DNA of 64,000 nucleotides from F23-B02 sp946405205 (GTDB lineage: Bacteria > Bacillota > Clostridia > Oscillospirales > Oscillospiraceae), in contig CAMJGL010000005.1 of assembly GCA_946405205.1 (NCBI GenBank), forward strand, positions 1 to 64,000, written 5' to 3'. Below the pieces are notes generated by a model, which was given only the letters and a program-made list of their open reading frames with translations, searched no databases and had not been told where the DNA came from. Below are positions 40,437-49,234 of this stretch, piece by piece. The stretch's first letter is position 1; each line of letters begins with the position of its first letter. The translations under genes and the position numbers were made by a program.

Positions 40437-41657
40437 TTACTTCAGTATTATCTTGTTATAGTTTTTCTTGCCGCGCCTGATGACAACGCCGCTTTTCAGC
40501 TCATCGGCGGTGAAGCTCTTTGCAATATCCGTTACCTTTTCGTCGTTTGCCGATACGCCGCCCTGCTGAATATTTCTGCGGGCCTCGGATTTTGAAGCGC
40601 ACAGACCGGTCCTGACAAGGGCAGTCATTATGTCCATGGCGCCATCTGCGAGCTCAGCTTCCGCTATCTCGGTAGTGGGCATATCGCCTCCGCCGGAGCC
40701 GCCGAACAGTGCCTTGGCAGAGGCCTCGGCTTTTTTGGCCTCCTCGTCGCCGTGTACAAGCGCTGTCAGCTCATATGCAAGGATCTCCTTTGCTCTGTTG
40801 AGCTGGGAGCCCTCCCACTGCGCCATCTCATCTATCTGCTCAAGAGGCAGGAAGGTCAGCATACGCAGGCATTTTAGTACGTCAGCGTCGTTAACATTGC
40901 GCCAGTACTGGTAAAACTCGTAGGGTGAGGTCTTGTTGGGGTCGAGCCAGACAGCGCCGGAAGCGGTCTTACCCATTTTCTTGCCCTCTGAGTTAAGGAG
41001 CAGGGTTATGGTCATGGCATGAGCGTCCTTGCCGAGCTTGCGGCGGATAAGCTCCGTGCCGCCGAGCATATTGCTCCACTGGTCGTTTCCGCCGAACTGC
41101 ATATTGCAGCCGTAATGCTGGAACATATAGTAAAAGTCATAGCTCTGCATTATCATGTAGTTGAACTCAAGGAAGCTGAGACCCTTTTCCATGCGCTGCT
41201 TATAGCACTCGGCACGCAGCATATTATTAACGGAAAAGCACGCGCCCACATCGCGCAGCATCTCAATGTAATTGAGCGGCTTGAGCCATGCCGAGTTTCT
41301 GAGCATTATAGCCTTGCCGTCAGAGAAATCGATGAATTTCTCCATCTGCCTTTTGAAGCACTCCGCGTTATGCTGAATGGTCTCCTCCGTGAGCATCTGA
41401 CGCATATCCGTGCGGCCCGAGGGGTCACCGATAAGCGTAGTGCCGTCTCCGATGAGGGCGATGGGCTTGTTGCCCGCCATCTGAAGGCGCTTCATAAGGC
41501 ACAGGGCCATGAAATGACCGACGTGCAGGGAATCGGCGGTGCAGTCAAAGCCGATGTAGAAGGTGGCTTTGCCGTTATTTATCATTTCCCTTATCTCGTC
41601 CTCGTTTGTTACCTGAGCGATGAGCCCTCTGGCAACCAGTTCTTCGTAAATCTCCAT
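40437..41657 (-). CDS. tyrS: Tyrosyl-tRNA synthetase
   Basis: Charges tRNA-Tyr. The 406-residue class I enzyme has the HIGH-type DSLHVGHFMAL, QSYDFYYMFQHYGCNMQFGGNDQWSN and the KMSKS-type KKMGKTASGAVW, with a C-terminal S4 domain (SKSEARRNIQQGGV). It is the second gene after a tyrosine T-box leader, 21 nt behind a C_GCAxxG gene, so tyrosine starvation should raise its expression. Confidence 0.98.
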   Translation of the reverse strand: MEIYEELVARGLIAQVTNEDEIREMINNGKATFYIGFDCTADSLHVGHFMALCLMKRLQMAGNKPIALIGDGTTLIGDPSGRTDMRQMLTEETIQHNAECFKRQMEKFIDFSDGKAIMLRNSAWLKPLNYIEMLRDVGACFSVNNMLRAECYKQRMEKGLSFLEFNYMIMQSYDFYYMFQHYGCNMQFGGNDQWSNMLGGTELIRRKLGKDAHAMTITLLLNSEGKKMGKTASGAVWLDPNKTSPYEFYQYWRNVNDADVLKCLRMLTFLPLEQIDEMAQWEGSQLNRAKEILAYELTALVHGDEEAKKAEASAKALFGGSGGGDMPTTEIAEAELADGAMDIMTALVRTGLCASKSEARRNIQQGGVSANDEKVTDIAKSFTADELKSGVVIRRGKKNYNKIILK

Positions 41658-41678
41658 ATTTATCTCCTAACCTTAATT

Positions 41679-42062
41679 TTATTCTCTTATCATCTTCTCG
41701 GCAGTTTCAGCCATGAAGCAGATTATTTCATTACAGTCAATATTGCCCTTTAGCTCCGAGCATCTGATTTTGCCGTATTTCTCCTCTGCCGCCGCAACGC
41801 ATTGCTTTGCAAGCTCCGCGATCTTCTGCTTTGCCTCAGCGTCGCTGCCGTCAGTAAACGGGTAAGCCATGCCGAGCGCCATAACAGCTCCGGAGATCGC
41901 GCCGCATACCTCGCCGCTTCTAAGCCCGCCGCCGAAACCGGCTGACATTGCCAAAGCGGTCTTTTCATCCAAACCGGTCAGCTCTGAACAGGCGGCAAGT
42001 ACAGCCTGTGCGCAATTATAGCCCTTTTTGTGCCAATACAAAGCTTTTTCTCTGATATCCAT
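41679..42062 (-). CDS. C_GCAxxG_C_C family redox protein
   Basis: A 127-residue protein of the family named for its cysteine pattern: NCAQAVLAACSE near the N-terminus, then CGAISG near residue 53, and C-terminal cysteines in QCVAAAEEKYGKIRCSEL and DCNEIICF. Members are thought to be redox-linked or metal-linked and their role is unknown. It is the first gene of the T-box-controlled tyrS operon, with GGAGG directly upstream. Its placement between leader and tyrS is unusual. Confidence 0.88.
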   Translation of the reverse strand: MDIREKALYWHKKGYNCAQAVLAACSELTGLDEKTALAMSAGFGGGLRSGEVCGAISGAVMALGMAYPFTDGSDAEAKQKIAELAKQCVAAAEEKYGKIRCSELKGNIDCNEIICFMAETAEKMIRE

Positions 42063-42329
42063 AATACCTCCGAAACTGAAAAGCCCCCTGTCCTTCAGAC
42101 AGAGGGCGTAATTAACGCGGTACCACCTCTATGCGCCGGCTCCTCGCAGAACCGGCCTCCATGAGTTCCAGACTCCGACGCTATATCGGGCGTGACCCGT
42201 CACAGCCTACTTGATTCGGTGTGCCGCTCCAAGCCGTATTCACTCGTTACCGCTCTCCCCTTTTCAGCGTATCAGGGTCTCTCTGTGCAGCGGGAAAACG
42301 AGCTACTTGCGCTCTTCATCGCGTTTACT
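42063..42329 (-). promoter_or_regulatory. Tyrosine T-box riboswitch leader
   Basis: Leader of about 267 nt that senses uncharged tRNA-Tyr. The T-box sequence AGAGGTGGTACCGCG is at 42116-42130, followed by a GC-rich terminator (42081-42108, stem GCCCTCTGTC/GACAGGGGGC) with a short U-run. Upstream, in GTGAATACGG, a UAC tyrosine codon (42236-42238) fits as the specifier. The operon order leader, C_GCAxxG, tyrS supports tyrosine specificity. Stem I details were not folded computationally. Confidence 0.9.
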
Positions 42330-42335
42330 CAGGCA

Positions 42336-42364
42336 ATTATACTAAACTAAACCGACCTTGTCAA
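42336..42364 (-). promoter_or_regulatory. SigA-type promoter of the T-box operon
   Basis: Minus-strand perfect TTGACA (42359-42364) and TATAAT (42336-42341) at 17 nt. The -35 lies inside the last codons of recN. Confidence 0.85.
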
Positions 42365-44032
42365 CTTATAATTATCCGCTGCGGCAAGCTGTTCCTCGGC
42401 ACCCGCGAGCGTCGTTTCCGTAATGATATCGCCGCCGTGCAGCCTTGCAAGCTCCTTGCGCCTTCCCTGCCTGTCAAGCTCGATGACCTCGGTGTATGTT
42501 CTGCCGCCCCGCTCGCTTTTCACGATAAGATCATGACTGTCGGCGATGGCCGCGATCTGGGGAAGATGCGTTATGCAAAGCACCTGCTTGCCGCGGGACA
42601 GGTCGGACATCTTTTCTCCTACCCTCTGAGCGGCAATGCCGGAAACGCCGGTGTCGATCTCGTCGAATACCATTGTCTCTATGGGGTCGTTTTTGGAGAA
42701 CACCGTTTTCATTGCCAGCATTATGCGGCTGAGCTCACCGCCGGAGGCGATCTTCGATATCCTGCCGAGCTCCATACCGGCGTTCGCGGATATAAGAAAA
42801 CGAATCTCATCAGCTCCGTTGGCGTCAAAGCCCGTTTTGCTCTCTATGGGCTCAATAGCCACGGCAAAACGCACCGAGGGCATGCTGAGATCCCGAAGCT
42901 GCGATATTATGCGCTTTTCAAGCTCAAGAGCCGCAGACTTTCTGCGCTTTGTGAGCTCTGCCGCCTTTACTCTGCAATTGTCGATATGCTTTTCAAGCTG
43001 CTTTTCGAGCTTTACGAGCATATCGTCGGCATACTCAAGCTCTGAAAGCTTTCTCCTGCACTCGTCAAGGTGCTCAAGCATACCTTCCTCATCCATATTG
43101 TATTTTCTGCGGAGCTTTCTGAGCAATGCAAGGCGTGTCTCGATATTGTCATACTCCTCGGGAGAAAACTCGAGACTGTCCCTGAAGTCGCGTATGCGTT
43201 CGGCTGCGTCATAAATGAGCGATGAAGCGTTTTTAATGATATCCGCAGTCTCACGCAGATCTTCGGTTATCATAGCCGCTCTGTCCATCATGGCCGCGGC
43301 CTCGTCCGTCAAAGCTCCTGCGCTGCTGTCAGCCCCGTACAGTGAGTTGTACGCGCCGTCGATTGCTTCCGTGAGCTTTTCGGAATTTCGAAGAAGGTCG
43401 CGCTTTGCCGAAAGCTCGTCCTCCTCGCCGGGCTTGAGAGCTGCATTTTCAAGCTCGGCGATCTGGTATTGCAGGCTGTCTGCCATTCGGGCCTTCTCGA
43501 CCTCATCCATGGACAGCCGCTCTATCTCCCGCTTGCAGGAGACATACTCGCCGTATGCGGCCTTATAGGCGCTGAGTTCATCAGATAAGCCGCCGAAGTT
43601 GTCAAGATACTCACGGTGGCGGCTTTCATCCATAAGCAGTCTGCCGTCGTTCTGGCCGTGTATATCAAGAAGGAGTGCGCCAAGCTCCCGAAGCTGTGCA
43701 ACAGATACGGGATTTCCGCAGACACGGCAGCTGCTTTTTCCGTCCGCGCTTATCCTGCGCTGAATGATTATCTCATCCTCGGGCTCAATATCGTTCTCTT
43801 CAAACCAGCCTTTTGCATTTTCCGATTCAAATACTGCCGACACCGTGCCCTTTTCCGCGCCGCTGCGCACGAGCTCACGGCTTGTTCTCGCACCGAGCAC
43901 GGCGCTCAGGGAGTCAACGATGATCGATTTGCCCGCACCGGTTTCGCCGGTCAGGACAGTCAGGCCGGTTCCAAATTCAATATCGGCTTTTTCAATTACG
44001 GCAATATTCTCAATATGCAGCTGTGTAAGCAT
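42347..44032 (-). CDS. recN: DNA repair protein RecN
   Basis: SMC-like ATPase that gathers broken DNA ends. The 561-residue protein has Walker A GETGAGKSIIVDSLS, a coiled-coil middle rich in Glu/Arg (about 155-365), the ABC signature region KIASGGELSRIMLAM and Walker B MVFDEIDTGVSG. Last gene of the dxs-tlyA-nadK-argR-recN group, as in other Firmicutes. Its end carries the next operon's promoter. Confidence 0.97.
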   Translation of the reverse strand: MLTQLHIENIAVIEKADIEFGTGLTVLTGETGAGKSIIVDSLSAVLGARTSRELVRSGAEKGTVSAVFESENAKGWFEENDIEPEDEIIIQRRISADGKSSCRVCGNPVSVAQLRELGALLLDIHGQNDGRLLMDESRHREYLDNFGGLSDELSAYKAAYGEYVSCKREIERLSMDEVEKARMADSLQYQIAELENAALKPGEEDELSAKRDLLRNSEKLTEAIDGAYNSLYGADSSAGALTDEAAAMMDRAAMITEDLRETADIIKNASSLIYDAAERIRDFRDSLEFSPEEYDNIETRLALLRKLRRKYNMDEEGMLEHLDECRRKLSELEYADDMLVKLEKQLEKHIDNCRVKAAELTKRRKSAALELEKRIISQLRDLSMPSVRFAVAIEPIESKTGFDANGADEIRFLISANAGMELGRISKIASGGELSRIMLAMKTVFSKNDPIETMVFDEIDTGVSGIAAQRVGEKMSDLSRGKQVLCITHLPQIAAIADSHDLIVKSERGGRTYTEVIELDRQGRRKELARLHGGDIITETTLAGAEEQLAAADNYKLTRSV

Positions 44033-44047
44033 ATCGTATCCTCTTTA

Positions 44048-44497
44048 TCAGAACATTTCTTCTATCTCGTGGCAAAAAGCCTCTGCTGCCTTGTTGTCCT
44101 TCATTGCGAGAAAGGCTGTGTCGTCGCCTGCAAGCGTCCCTGCAAGCGACTCGATATGCATCGAATCAAGCGTTGAGCAGGCAGCGGACGCGAGACCGGG
44201 CAGGGTCTTGATAACAATGATATTCTGCGCAACAACATATGAGGTCACGCTTTCCCTGAAAATTTTGCGAAGTCTGATCTCACGGTCGGAGCTCTTGGAT
44301 TTTCCGCTGACAACGTAGTGGTATTTTCCGTTGCTGCCAAGCTCTTTGACGAGCTGGAGCTCCTTGATATCACGCGAGAGTGTCGCCTGAGTGCTGCTGA
44401 CGCCGCGCTGTGCAAGCGCTTGGATAAGCTGCGCCTGGGTCTCAATATCCTGCTCAGTGATTATCTGCATTATAACGCTCTGTCTTGAAGTCTTCAA
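44048..44497 (-). CDS. argR: Arginine repressor
   Basis: Arginine-dependent regulator of arginine synthesis and breakdown. The 149-residue protein has an N-terminal winged helix (IITEQDIETQAQLIQALAQRG, STQATLSRDIKEL) and a C-terminal oligomerisation and arginine-binding domain with LAGDDTAFL. The start is taken as TTG 44497, with AGGAGG at 7 nt. In this position in the recN cluster it is AhrC/ArgR by order as well as sequence. Confidence 0.95.
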   Translation of the reverse strand: MKTSRQSVIMQIITEQDIETQAQLIQALAQRGVSSTQATLSRDIKELQLVKELGSNGKYHYVVSGKSKSSDREIRLRKIFRESVTSYVVAQNIIVIKTLPGLASAACSTLDSMHIESLAGTLAGDDTAFLAMKDNKAAEAFCHEIEEMF

Positions 44498-44512
44498 TTT
44501 AAGGCCTCCTGT

Positions 44513-45379
44513 TCATCGTGTCTTGTACAGCAGCTTTTCAAAAGTGAGATCGTAAAAGCTTTTCTGTCCCAAATGTATAAGATTGGCAGTTTTTTCTGAC
44601 TGCTTTACAACTAAAACATCGTTGTTTGCAAGCTCGAAACCATCAGAACCGTCGACCGAAACATAGGCTCGCCTGTCGTGGATCTTTTCCGCGCCGACCG
44701 TCACCATATGTCGAGGCGACAGCACAAAGCTCTTTGCTCCCATAACATGTGCGCAGATCGGAGTAATAATGAAATTTCTTGCCTCCGGTTCAACTATCGG
44801 CCCGCCCGCGGACATGGAATATCCGGTCGAGCCTGTTGGAGTAGCTACGACGATACCGTCGCCGGAAAAGCTCATTATTCGGTCTCCGTCGCAGCAGGCA
44901 TGAAGCTTTATGCAATCGCCCATGCCGTGAATAACAACGTCGTTGAGCCCGCAGTCGGAATATATTACTTTCCCGTCGCGGACAAGCTCAACATCGATCA
45001 TCATTCTGCGGCTTGAAATATAATTGCCGGCCGCCGCTTCAAGGATCATATCCAGATCCTCCGGCTCCAGCGACGCCATAAAGCCCTTGGTGCCGAGGTT
45101 TATCCCTAACATGGGAGTATCGCTGTGGTTAAGATAGCGCGCGGTGTGCAGTATCGTCCCGTCGCCGCCAATGACCATGAACATATGCGCCTTATCGGCT
45201 GCCTCGGCCCACGGCGTTATCCTGATATCCTCGGGTATAGCCGACTTATCATCCGCACCGAACACCGGACACACGGAAACATCATAGCCGCTGTTCAGTA
45301 GAAGCTCTTTGGCTTTCTTTGTAAGCTCAAGATGTGAGTCTCTGTACGGATTGGGGCAGAGCACGATCAGTTTTGACAT
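44513..45379 (-). CDS. nadK: NAD kinase
   Basis: Phosphorylates NAD to NADP. The 288-residue protein has the signature GGDGTILHTARYL near residue 72, NLGTKGFMASLEP, the NDV(V)IHG segment and TPTGSTGYSMSAGGPI. Between tlyA and argR in the conserved cluster. Confidence 0.96.
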   Translation of the reverse strand: MSKLIVLCPNPYRDSHLELTKKAKELLLNSGYDVSVCPVFGADDKSAIPEDIRITPWAEAADKAHMFMVIGGDGTILHTARYLNHSDTPMLGINLGTKGFMASLEPEDLDMILEAAAGNYISSRRMMIDVELVRDGKVIYSDCGLNDVVIHGMGDCIKLHACCDGDRIMSFSGDGIVVATPTGSTGYSMSAGGPIVEPEARNFIITPICAHVMGAKSFVLSPRHMVTVGAEKIHDRRAYVSVDGSDGFELANNDVLVVKQSEKTANLIHLGQKSFYDLTFEKLLYKTR

Positions 45380-45388
45380 AATTTCACC

Positions 45389-46183
45389 TCACAGGTACTC
45401 GTGAGACGCTTCGACAACAGCCTTTGCATCTATTTCGGGCGCATCGAAGCTGCCCTTTTTCATATAACACAGGTACTCCCTGTTTCCCTCCGGCCCCTTG
45501 ATCGGAGAAAAATCAAGGCCCATGACCGTCATTCCCACGCTCGGCGCAAAGTCGAGTATGCTTTCTATGACCGCAAGATGGACGGCTTTGTCGCGTACAA
45601 CACCCTTTTTGCCGACCTCATCTTTTCCGGCCTCGAACTGCGGCTTTATTAGGCACACGAGCTCGGCACCTTCTTTCAGAAGCGAACACACTGCCGGAAG
45701 CACGAGCTTTATCGAGATAAATGAAAGGTCCATTACCGCAAGGTCGATAGGCTCGGGTATCTGCTCGGAGCTGATGTATCTTATATTAGTGCGCTCCATA
45801 TTGACTACACGCACATCCTGCCTCAGGCTCCATGCGAGCTGACCGTAGCCCACATCAACGGAGTATACCTTTTTGGCGCCGTTTTTCAGGAGAACGTCGG
45901 TAAATCCTCCTGTCGATGCGCCGCAGTCAATGCACGTCCTGCCCGCTGCGTCTATCGGGAACACATTCAGAGCCTTTTCAAGCTTGAATCCTCCGCGGCT
46001 GACATACGGCAGAGCCGCGCCCTTAACTTCGACGGACGCATCGGGCGATACCTGCATCCCCGGCTTATCCGCGCGCTGACCGTCAACGAATACAAGGCCG
46101 CTCATTATAGTCGTTTTTGCCCTTTCGCGGCTCTCGGTAAGGCCGAGGTCAAAAACGAGCTGATCCAATCTTACTTTTTTCAC
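45389..46183 (-). CDS. tlyA: TlyA family rRNA (2'-O) methyltransferase
   Basis: Predicted ribose methyltransferase of the TlyA (hemolysin-named) family. The 264-residue protein has an N-terminal S4 RNA-binding domain (RLDQLVFDLGLTESRERAKT) and a FtsJ-like SAM domain with IDCGASTGGFTDVLL and VMDLSFISIKLVLP. Hemolysis is a legacy name. Overlaps dxs by 4 nt and precedes nadK. Confidence 0.92.
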   Translation of the reverse strand: MKKVRLDQLVFDLGLTESRERAKTTIMSGLVFVDGQRADKPGMQVSPDASVEVKGAALPYVSRGGFKLEKALNVFPIDAAGRTCIDCGASTGGFTDVLLKNGAKKVYSVDVGYGQLAWSLRQDVRVVNMERTNIRYISSEQIPEPIDLAVMDLSFISIKLVLPAVCSLLKEGAELVCLIKPQFEAGKDEVGKKGVVRDKAVHLAVIESILDFAPSVGMTVMGLDFSPIKGPEGNREYLCYMKKGSFDAPEIDAKAVVEASHEYL

Positions 46184-48024
46184 TTTGCACCTCTTATAAG
46201 CTTACAGGCCTCATTAAAGAGACTGTCCGCATCCAGACCGCAGTGCCGTCTGAGCTCGTCGACCGAGCCGTGAACGACCACGCCGCTGCCGAGATTTACG
46301 TTGTATGCGGCCTTAAGATTAATACCGCTTCTCTCAACGGCCGCAAGGATGGAGTCTGCTATGCAGGCGCTTTCGCAGACCTCCTCTGCCATGAGAAAAA
46401 CACCTGTTTTCTTCAAAGAGGAAAGAACATCGTCATACGGATGCAGATGCAGGCTGGACAGCTTTATAACATCGGCGCTTAGCCCCTGCTCATTCAGCAT
46501 TTCCGCAAGCTCAAGCATAATATTGATCGTAGTTCCGTAAGCGGCCAGCGTTATATCCTTACCGTCAAGGAGCTTAACGCTCGGAGCGGTCTCACAGCCT
46601 CGGTATTTACCCTCGCCGCCGCGGGGATATCTTATAGCAACAGGCCCATCCATCTCGTTTACGGCCATATCCAGCATACGTTCAAGCTCGGCAAAGCTTG
46701 CCGGACACAATATCTGCATATACGGAACAGAGCTGAGGAAGCTAAGGTCAAACGAGCCGTGATGAGTTTCACCGTCGCTCCCGACGAGACCTGCGCGGTC
46801 CACGCAGAACACGGCATGAAGACGCTGCAGCGCTATATCATGAATGAGCATATCATATGAGCGCTGCAGAAAGCTGGAATACACCGCGACGACCGGCACA
46901 AGCCCCTGCTTTGCCATGCCTGCCGCCATGGAAACGGCCTGCTGCTCAGCAATACCCACATCGAAAAACCTTTCGGGGTATTTTACTGCGAACTTATCAA
47001 GGCCGGTACCGGACGCCATCGCGGCCGTGATTGCGACAACGTTCTTATTATCCTCTGCGATTTTAACGAGCTTATCGCCGAAAACCGATGAAAAACAGGG
47101 ACCGGACTCAGGGATTGCTCCCGTAACCGGGTCGAAGGCTCCGACACCGTGATACTTTTCAGGGTGTTCCTCCGCGAACTGACAGCCTTTCCCCTTTTTG
47201 CTTATGACATGCACAAGTACAGGCGCCGCCATCTCCTTTGCCCAGCGGATTACCGTTTCAAGCTGCTCAACATCATGGCCGTCAACGGGGCCGAGATAAT
47301 AAACGCCCATCGCGTCAAAGATATTTGAAGGCAGAATGGTCTTTTTAAGGGCTTCCTTGAGCTTGTGATTTGCATTATAAAGCTGAGGAACGTTGCCGAC
47401 AGTGCTTCTGTACCAGCGCTTGAAGTTGATATATCCGGGCTTTATGCGCTCTCTGGACAGTAGCTTTGCCATACCGCCGACATTTCCGTTTATGGACATA
47501 CCGTTGTCATTAAGAATGACGACCATTGGTTCATTGCTTCCGCCTAAGTTTGTCAGTCCCTCATAGGCAAGTCCGCCTGTCAGCGCACCGTCGCCTATTA
47601 CGGCGACGACATTGTAGTTTTCGTTTTTAAGAGTCCTCGCCCTTGCCATGCCGAGTGCCACGGAAACGGAAGTGGAGGCGTGACCGGCGATAAAAGCGTC
47701 GTCCTTAGCTTCATGAGGCTTGGGAAAGCCGGAAATGCCGCCGTAGCTGCGCAGCGTCGGGAACTCGTCTCTTCTGCCGGTAATTATTTTGTGCGCGTAG
47801 CTTTGATGCCCTACATCAAATACAATGCGGTCAACTGAGCTGTCATAAACACGGTGCAGAGCGACAGTAAGTTCAATGGCACCGAGATTTGAGGCAAGAT
47901 GCCCGCCGGTTTTTGATACGTTCTGTATTATAAATTCTCTCAGCTCCTCGCAAAGCTCGGGAAGCTCCACCGCGCTAAGCGATTTTACATCGTTTGAGGA
48001 ATTGACTTTATTCAGAATATTCAA
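46180..48024 (-). CDS. dxs: 1-deoxy-D-xylulose-5-phosphate synthase
   Basis: Thiamine-diphosphate enzyme making DXP, the entry to the MEP isoprenoid pathway. The 614-residue protein has KTGGHLASNLGAIELTVALH, the TPP motif GDGALTGG...NDNGMSI, DVGIAEQQAV and DRAGLVGSDGETHHG. The start is taken as TTG 48024, which has AAGAGGT 6 nt upstream and gives the usual short N-terminus; an ATG at 48057 has no ribosome site. It heads its own transcript. Confidence 0.93.
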   Translation of the reverse strand: MNILNKVNSSNDVKSLSAVELPELCEELREFIIQNVSKTGGHLASNLGAIELTVALHRVYDSSVDRIVFDVGHQSYAHKIITGRRDEFPTLRSYGGISGFPKPHEAKDDAFIAGHASTSVSVALGMARARTLKNENYNVVAVIGDGALTGGLAYEGLTNLGGSNEPMVVILNDNGMSINGNVGGMAKLLSRERIKPGYINFKRWYRSTVGNVPQLYNANHKLKEALKKTILPSNIFDAMGVYYLGPVDGHDVEQLETVIRWAKEMAAPVLVHVISKKGKGCQFAEEHPEKYHGVGAFDPVTGAIPESGPCFSSVFGDKLVKIAEDNKNVVAITAAMASGTGLDKFAVKYPERFFDVGIAEQQAVSMAAGMAKQGLVPVVAVYSSFLQRSYDMLIHDIALQRLHAVFCVDRAGLVGSDGETHHGSFDLSFLSSVPYMQILCPASFAELERMLDMAVNEMDGPVAIRYPRGGEGKYRGCETAPSVKLLDGKDITLAAYGTTINIMLELAEMLNEQGLSADVIKLSSLHLHPYDDVLSSLKKTGVFLMAEEVCESACIADSILAAVERSGINLKAAYNVNLGSGVVVHGSVDELRRHCGLDADSLFNEACKLIRGAK

Positions 48025-48072
48025 AACAAAACCTCTTACATAACTAAATATTCGCATAATTAGCTATTTTAT

Positions 48073-48101
48073 ATAATAACAAACCGCAGCGAATATTACA
48101 A
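48073..48101 (-). promoter_or_regulatory. Promoter of dxs
   Basis: Minus-strand TTGTAA (48096-48101), 17 nt, TATTAT (48073-48078). It overlaps the ispA terminator stem. Confidence 0.55.
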
Positions 48102-48120
48102 TAGATATTCACTGCGGTTT
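48081..48120 (-). terminator. Terminator-like stem after ispA
   Basis: AAACCGCAG...CTGCGGTTT outer stem with inner GAATAT/ATATTC, 15 nt after the ispA stop; the following U-tract is poor. Confidence 0.6.
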
Positions 48121-48134
48121 TACAATTAATTCAC

Positions 48135-49001
48135 TCAATTGTCTCGGGTGACCATCGAATCGGCTAAGCAGCACAAAAAGTCGGTGTCGGTGAACGCTAC
48201 GCTCAGCGCGCTTTTTGCCGACTCGGTAAGCCTGCGGATCATCTTCATACAGCGCTCCTCGCCGTAAAGCGCCATATATGTGTTTTTATTTTCCTGAGCG
48301 TCGGAGCCGACCGGCTTTCCGAGCGCTTCGTCTGTGCTGATAACGTCAAGGATATCGTCCCGTATCTGGAACGCCGCGCCTATGGCAGCACCGAAAAGAG
48401 CTGCCGCTTCAAGCTGCTCGTCGCTTCCTCCGGCTGCAGCAACGCCCATTCTGCAAGCAGCGATAAGCAGAGCGCCGGTCTTGCGGCTGTTTATCTCGTT
48501 GAGCTCATCTTCGCTCAACACCATGTTCTCGCCTTTCATGTCGAGAAACTGTCCGGCGCACATACCGTCGGAGCCGACGGCGTCTGCCAAAATCTCAGCA
48601 CAGTTTGCTCTGACCCCGGCGGGAAGCTCACTGCGCAGTATGGTGCCGAAGGCCTCGGCCTGCAAAGCGTCGCCGGCGAGCACCGCCGTGCATTCGCCGT
48701 AGACGACATGATTTGTCGGCTTGCCGCGGCGCAGGTCATCGTTATCCATGCAGGGAAGATCATCGTGAATAAGACTGTAGGTGTGCAGCATTTCGACCGC
48801 ACAGGCGACCGGAAGTGCTTTCTGAACGTCGCCGCCGGATATGCGGCAGAATTCAAGAACGAGGATCGGCCTTATTCGTTTGCCGCCGGCGGTAAGACTA
48901 TACCTCATCGACTCAAGCAGTCCGTCGTAAGGCAGACCCGCCGGCATAAAGTATTCGGCGAGCTTCTCATCGATGAGGGACTTATATTCATTCATATTCA
49001 T
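48135..49001 (-). CDS. ispA: Polyprenyl (farnesyl) diphosphate synthase
   Basis: Condenses IPP with DMAPP/GPP to farnesyl diphosphate. The 288-residue all-helical protein has GGKRIRPIL, the first aspartate-rich motif DDLPCMDNDDLRRG and the second DDILDV, with the loop length of short-chain synthases. Start is the ATG that overlaps the xseB stop (TAATG). dxs, the pathway entry enzyme, lies directly downstream. Confidence 0.95.
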   Translation of the reverse strand: MNMNEYKSLIDEKLAEYFMPAGLPYDGLLESMRYSLTAGGKRIRPILVLEFCRISGGDVQKALPVACAVEMLHTYSLIHDDLPCMDNDDLRRGKPTNHVVYGECTAVLAGDALQAEAFGTILRSELPAGVRANCAEILADAVGSDGMCAGQFLDMKGENMVLSEDELNEINSRKTGALLIAACRMGVAAAGGSDEQLEAAALFGAAIGAAFQIRDDILDVISTDEALGKPVGSDAQENKNTYMALYGEERCMKMIRRLTESAKSALSVAFTDTDFLCCLADSMVTRDN

Positions 49002-49234
49002 TATTCCGCGTCCTCAAACGGCAATTCAACAGGCTCGCCGTCGGGGCCTTTTTTGAGCTTTACCACGGTCTGCTCCGCCTCGTTGAGCAAAGCATCGCAG
49101 TTTGCGATAAGGCCTGTCCCCTCCTCAAACAGCTTCAGAGAGTCGCTCAGCGGCGCATCTCCCCTCTCAAGGAGTTTTACAATCTCATCAAGTCTGTTTA
49201 TCGAATGCTCAAAACTAAGCTTTTTATCACTCAT
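49001..49234 (-). CDS. xseB: Exodeoxyribonuclease VII small subunit
   Basis: Small helical partner of XseA. The 77-residue protein has SFEHSINRLDEIVKLLERGD and LSDSLKLFEEG, typical of the family. It overlaps xseA by 8 nt and ispA by 1 nt, so all three are coupled. Confidence 0.95.
   Translation of the reverse strand: MSDKKLSFEHSINRLDEIVKLLERGDAPLSDSLKLFEEGTGLIANCDALLNEAEQTVVKLKKGPDGEPVELPFEDAE

Noticed and set aside
42221..43045. Long plus-strand frame across the T-box leader and recN
   Set aside because: It is antisense to a well-supported riboswitch and RecN and has no family features.
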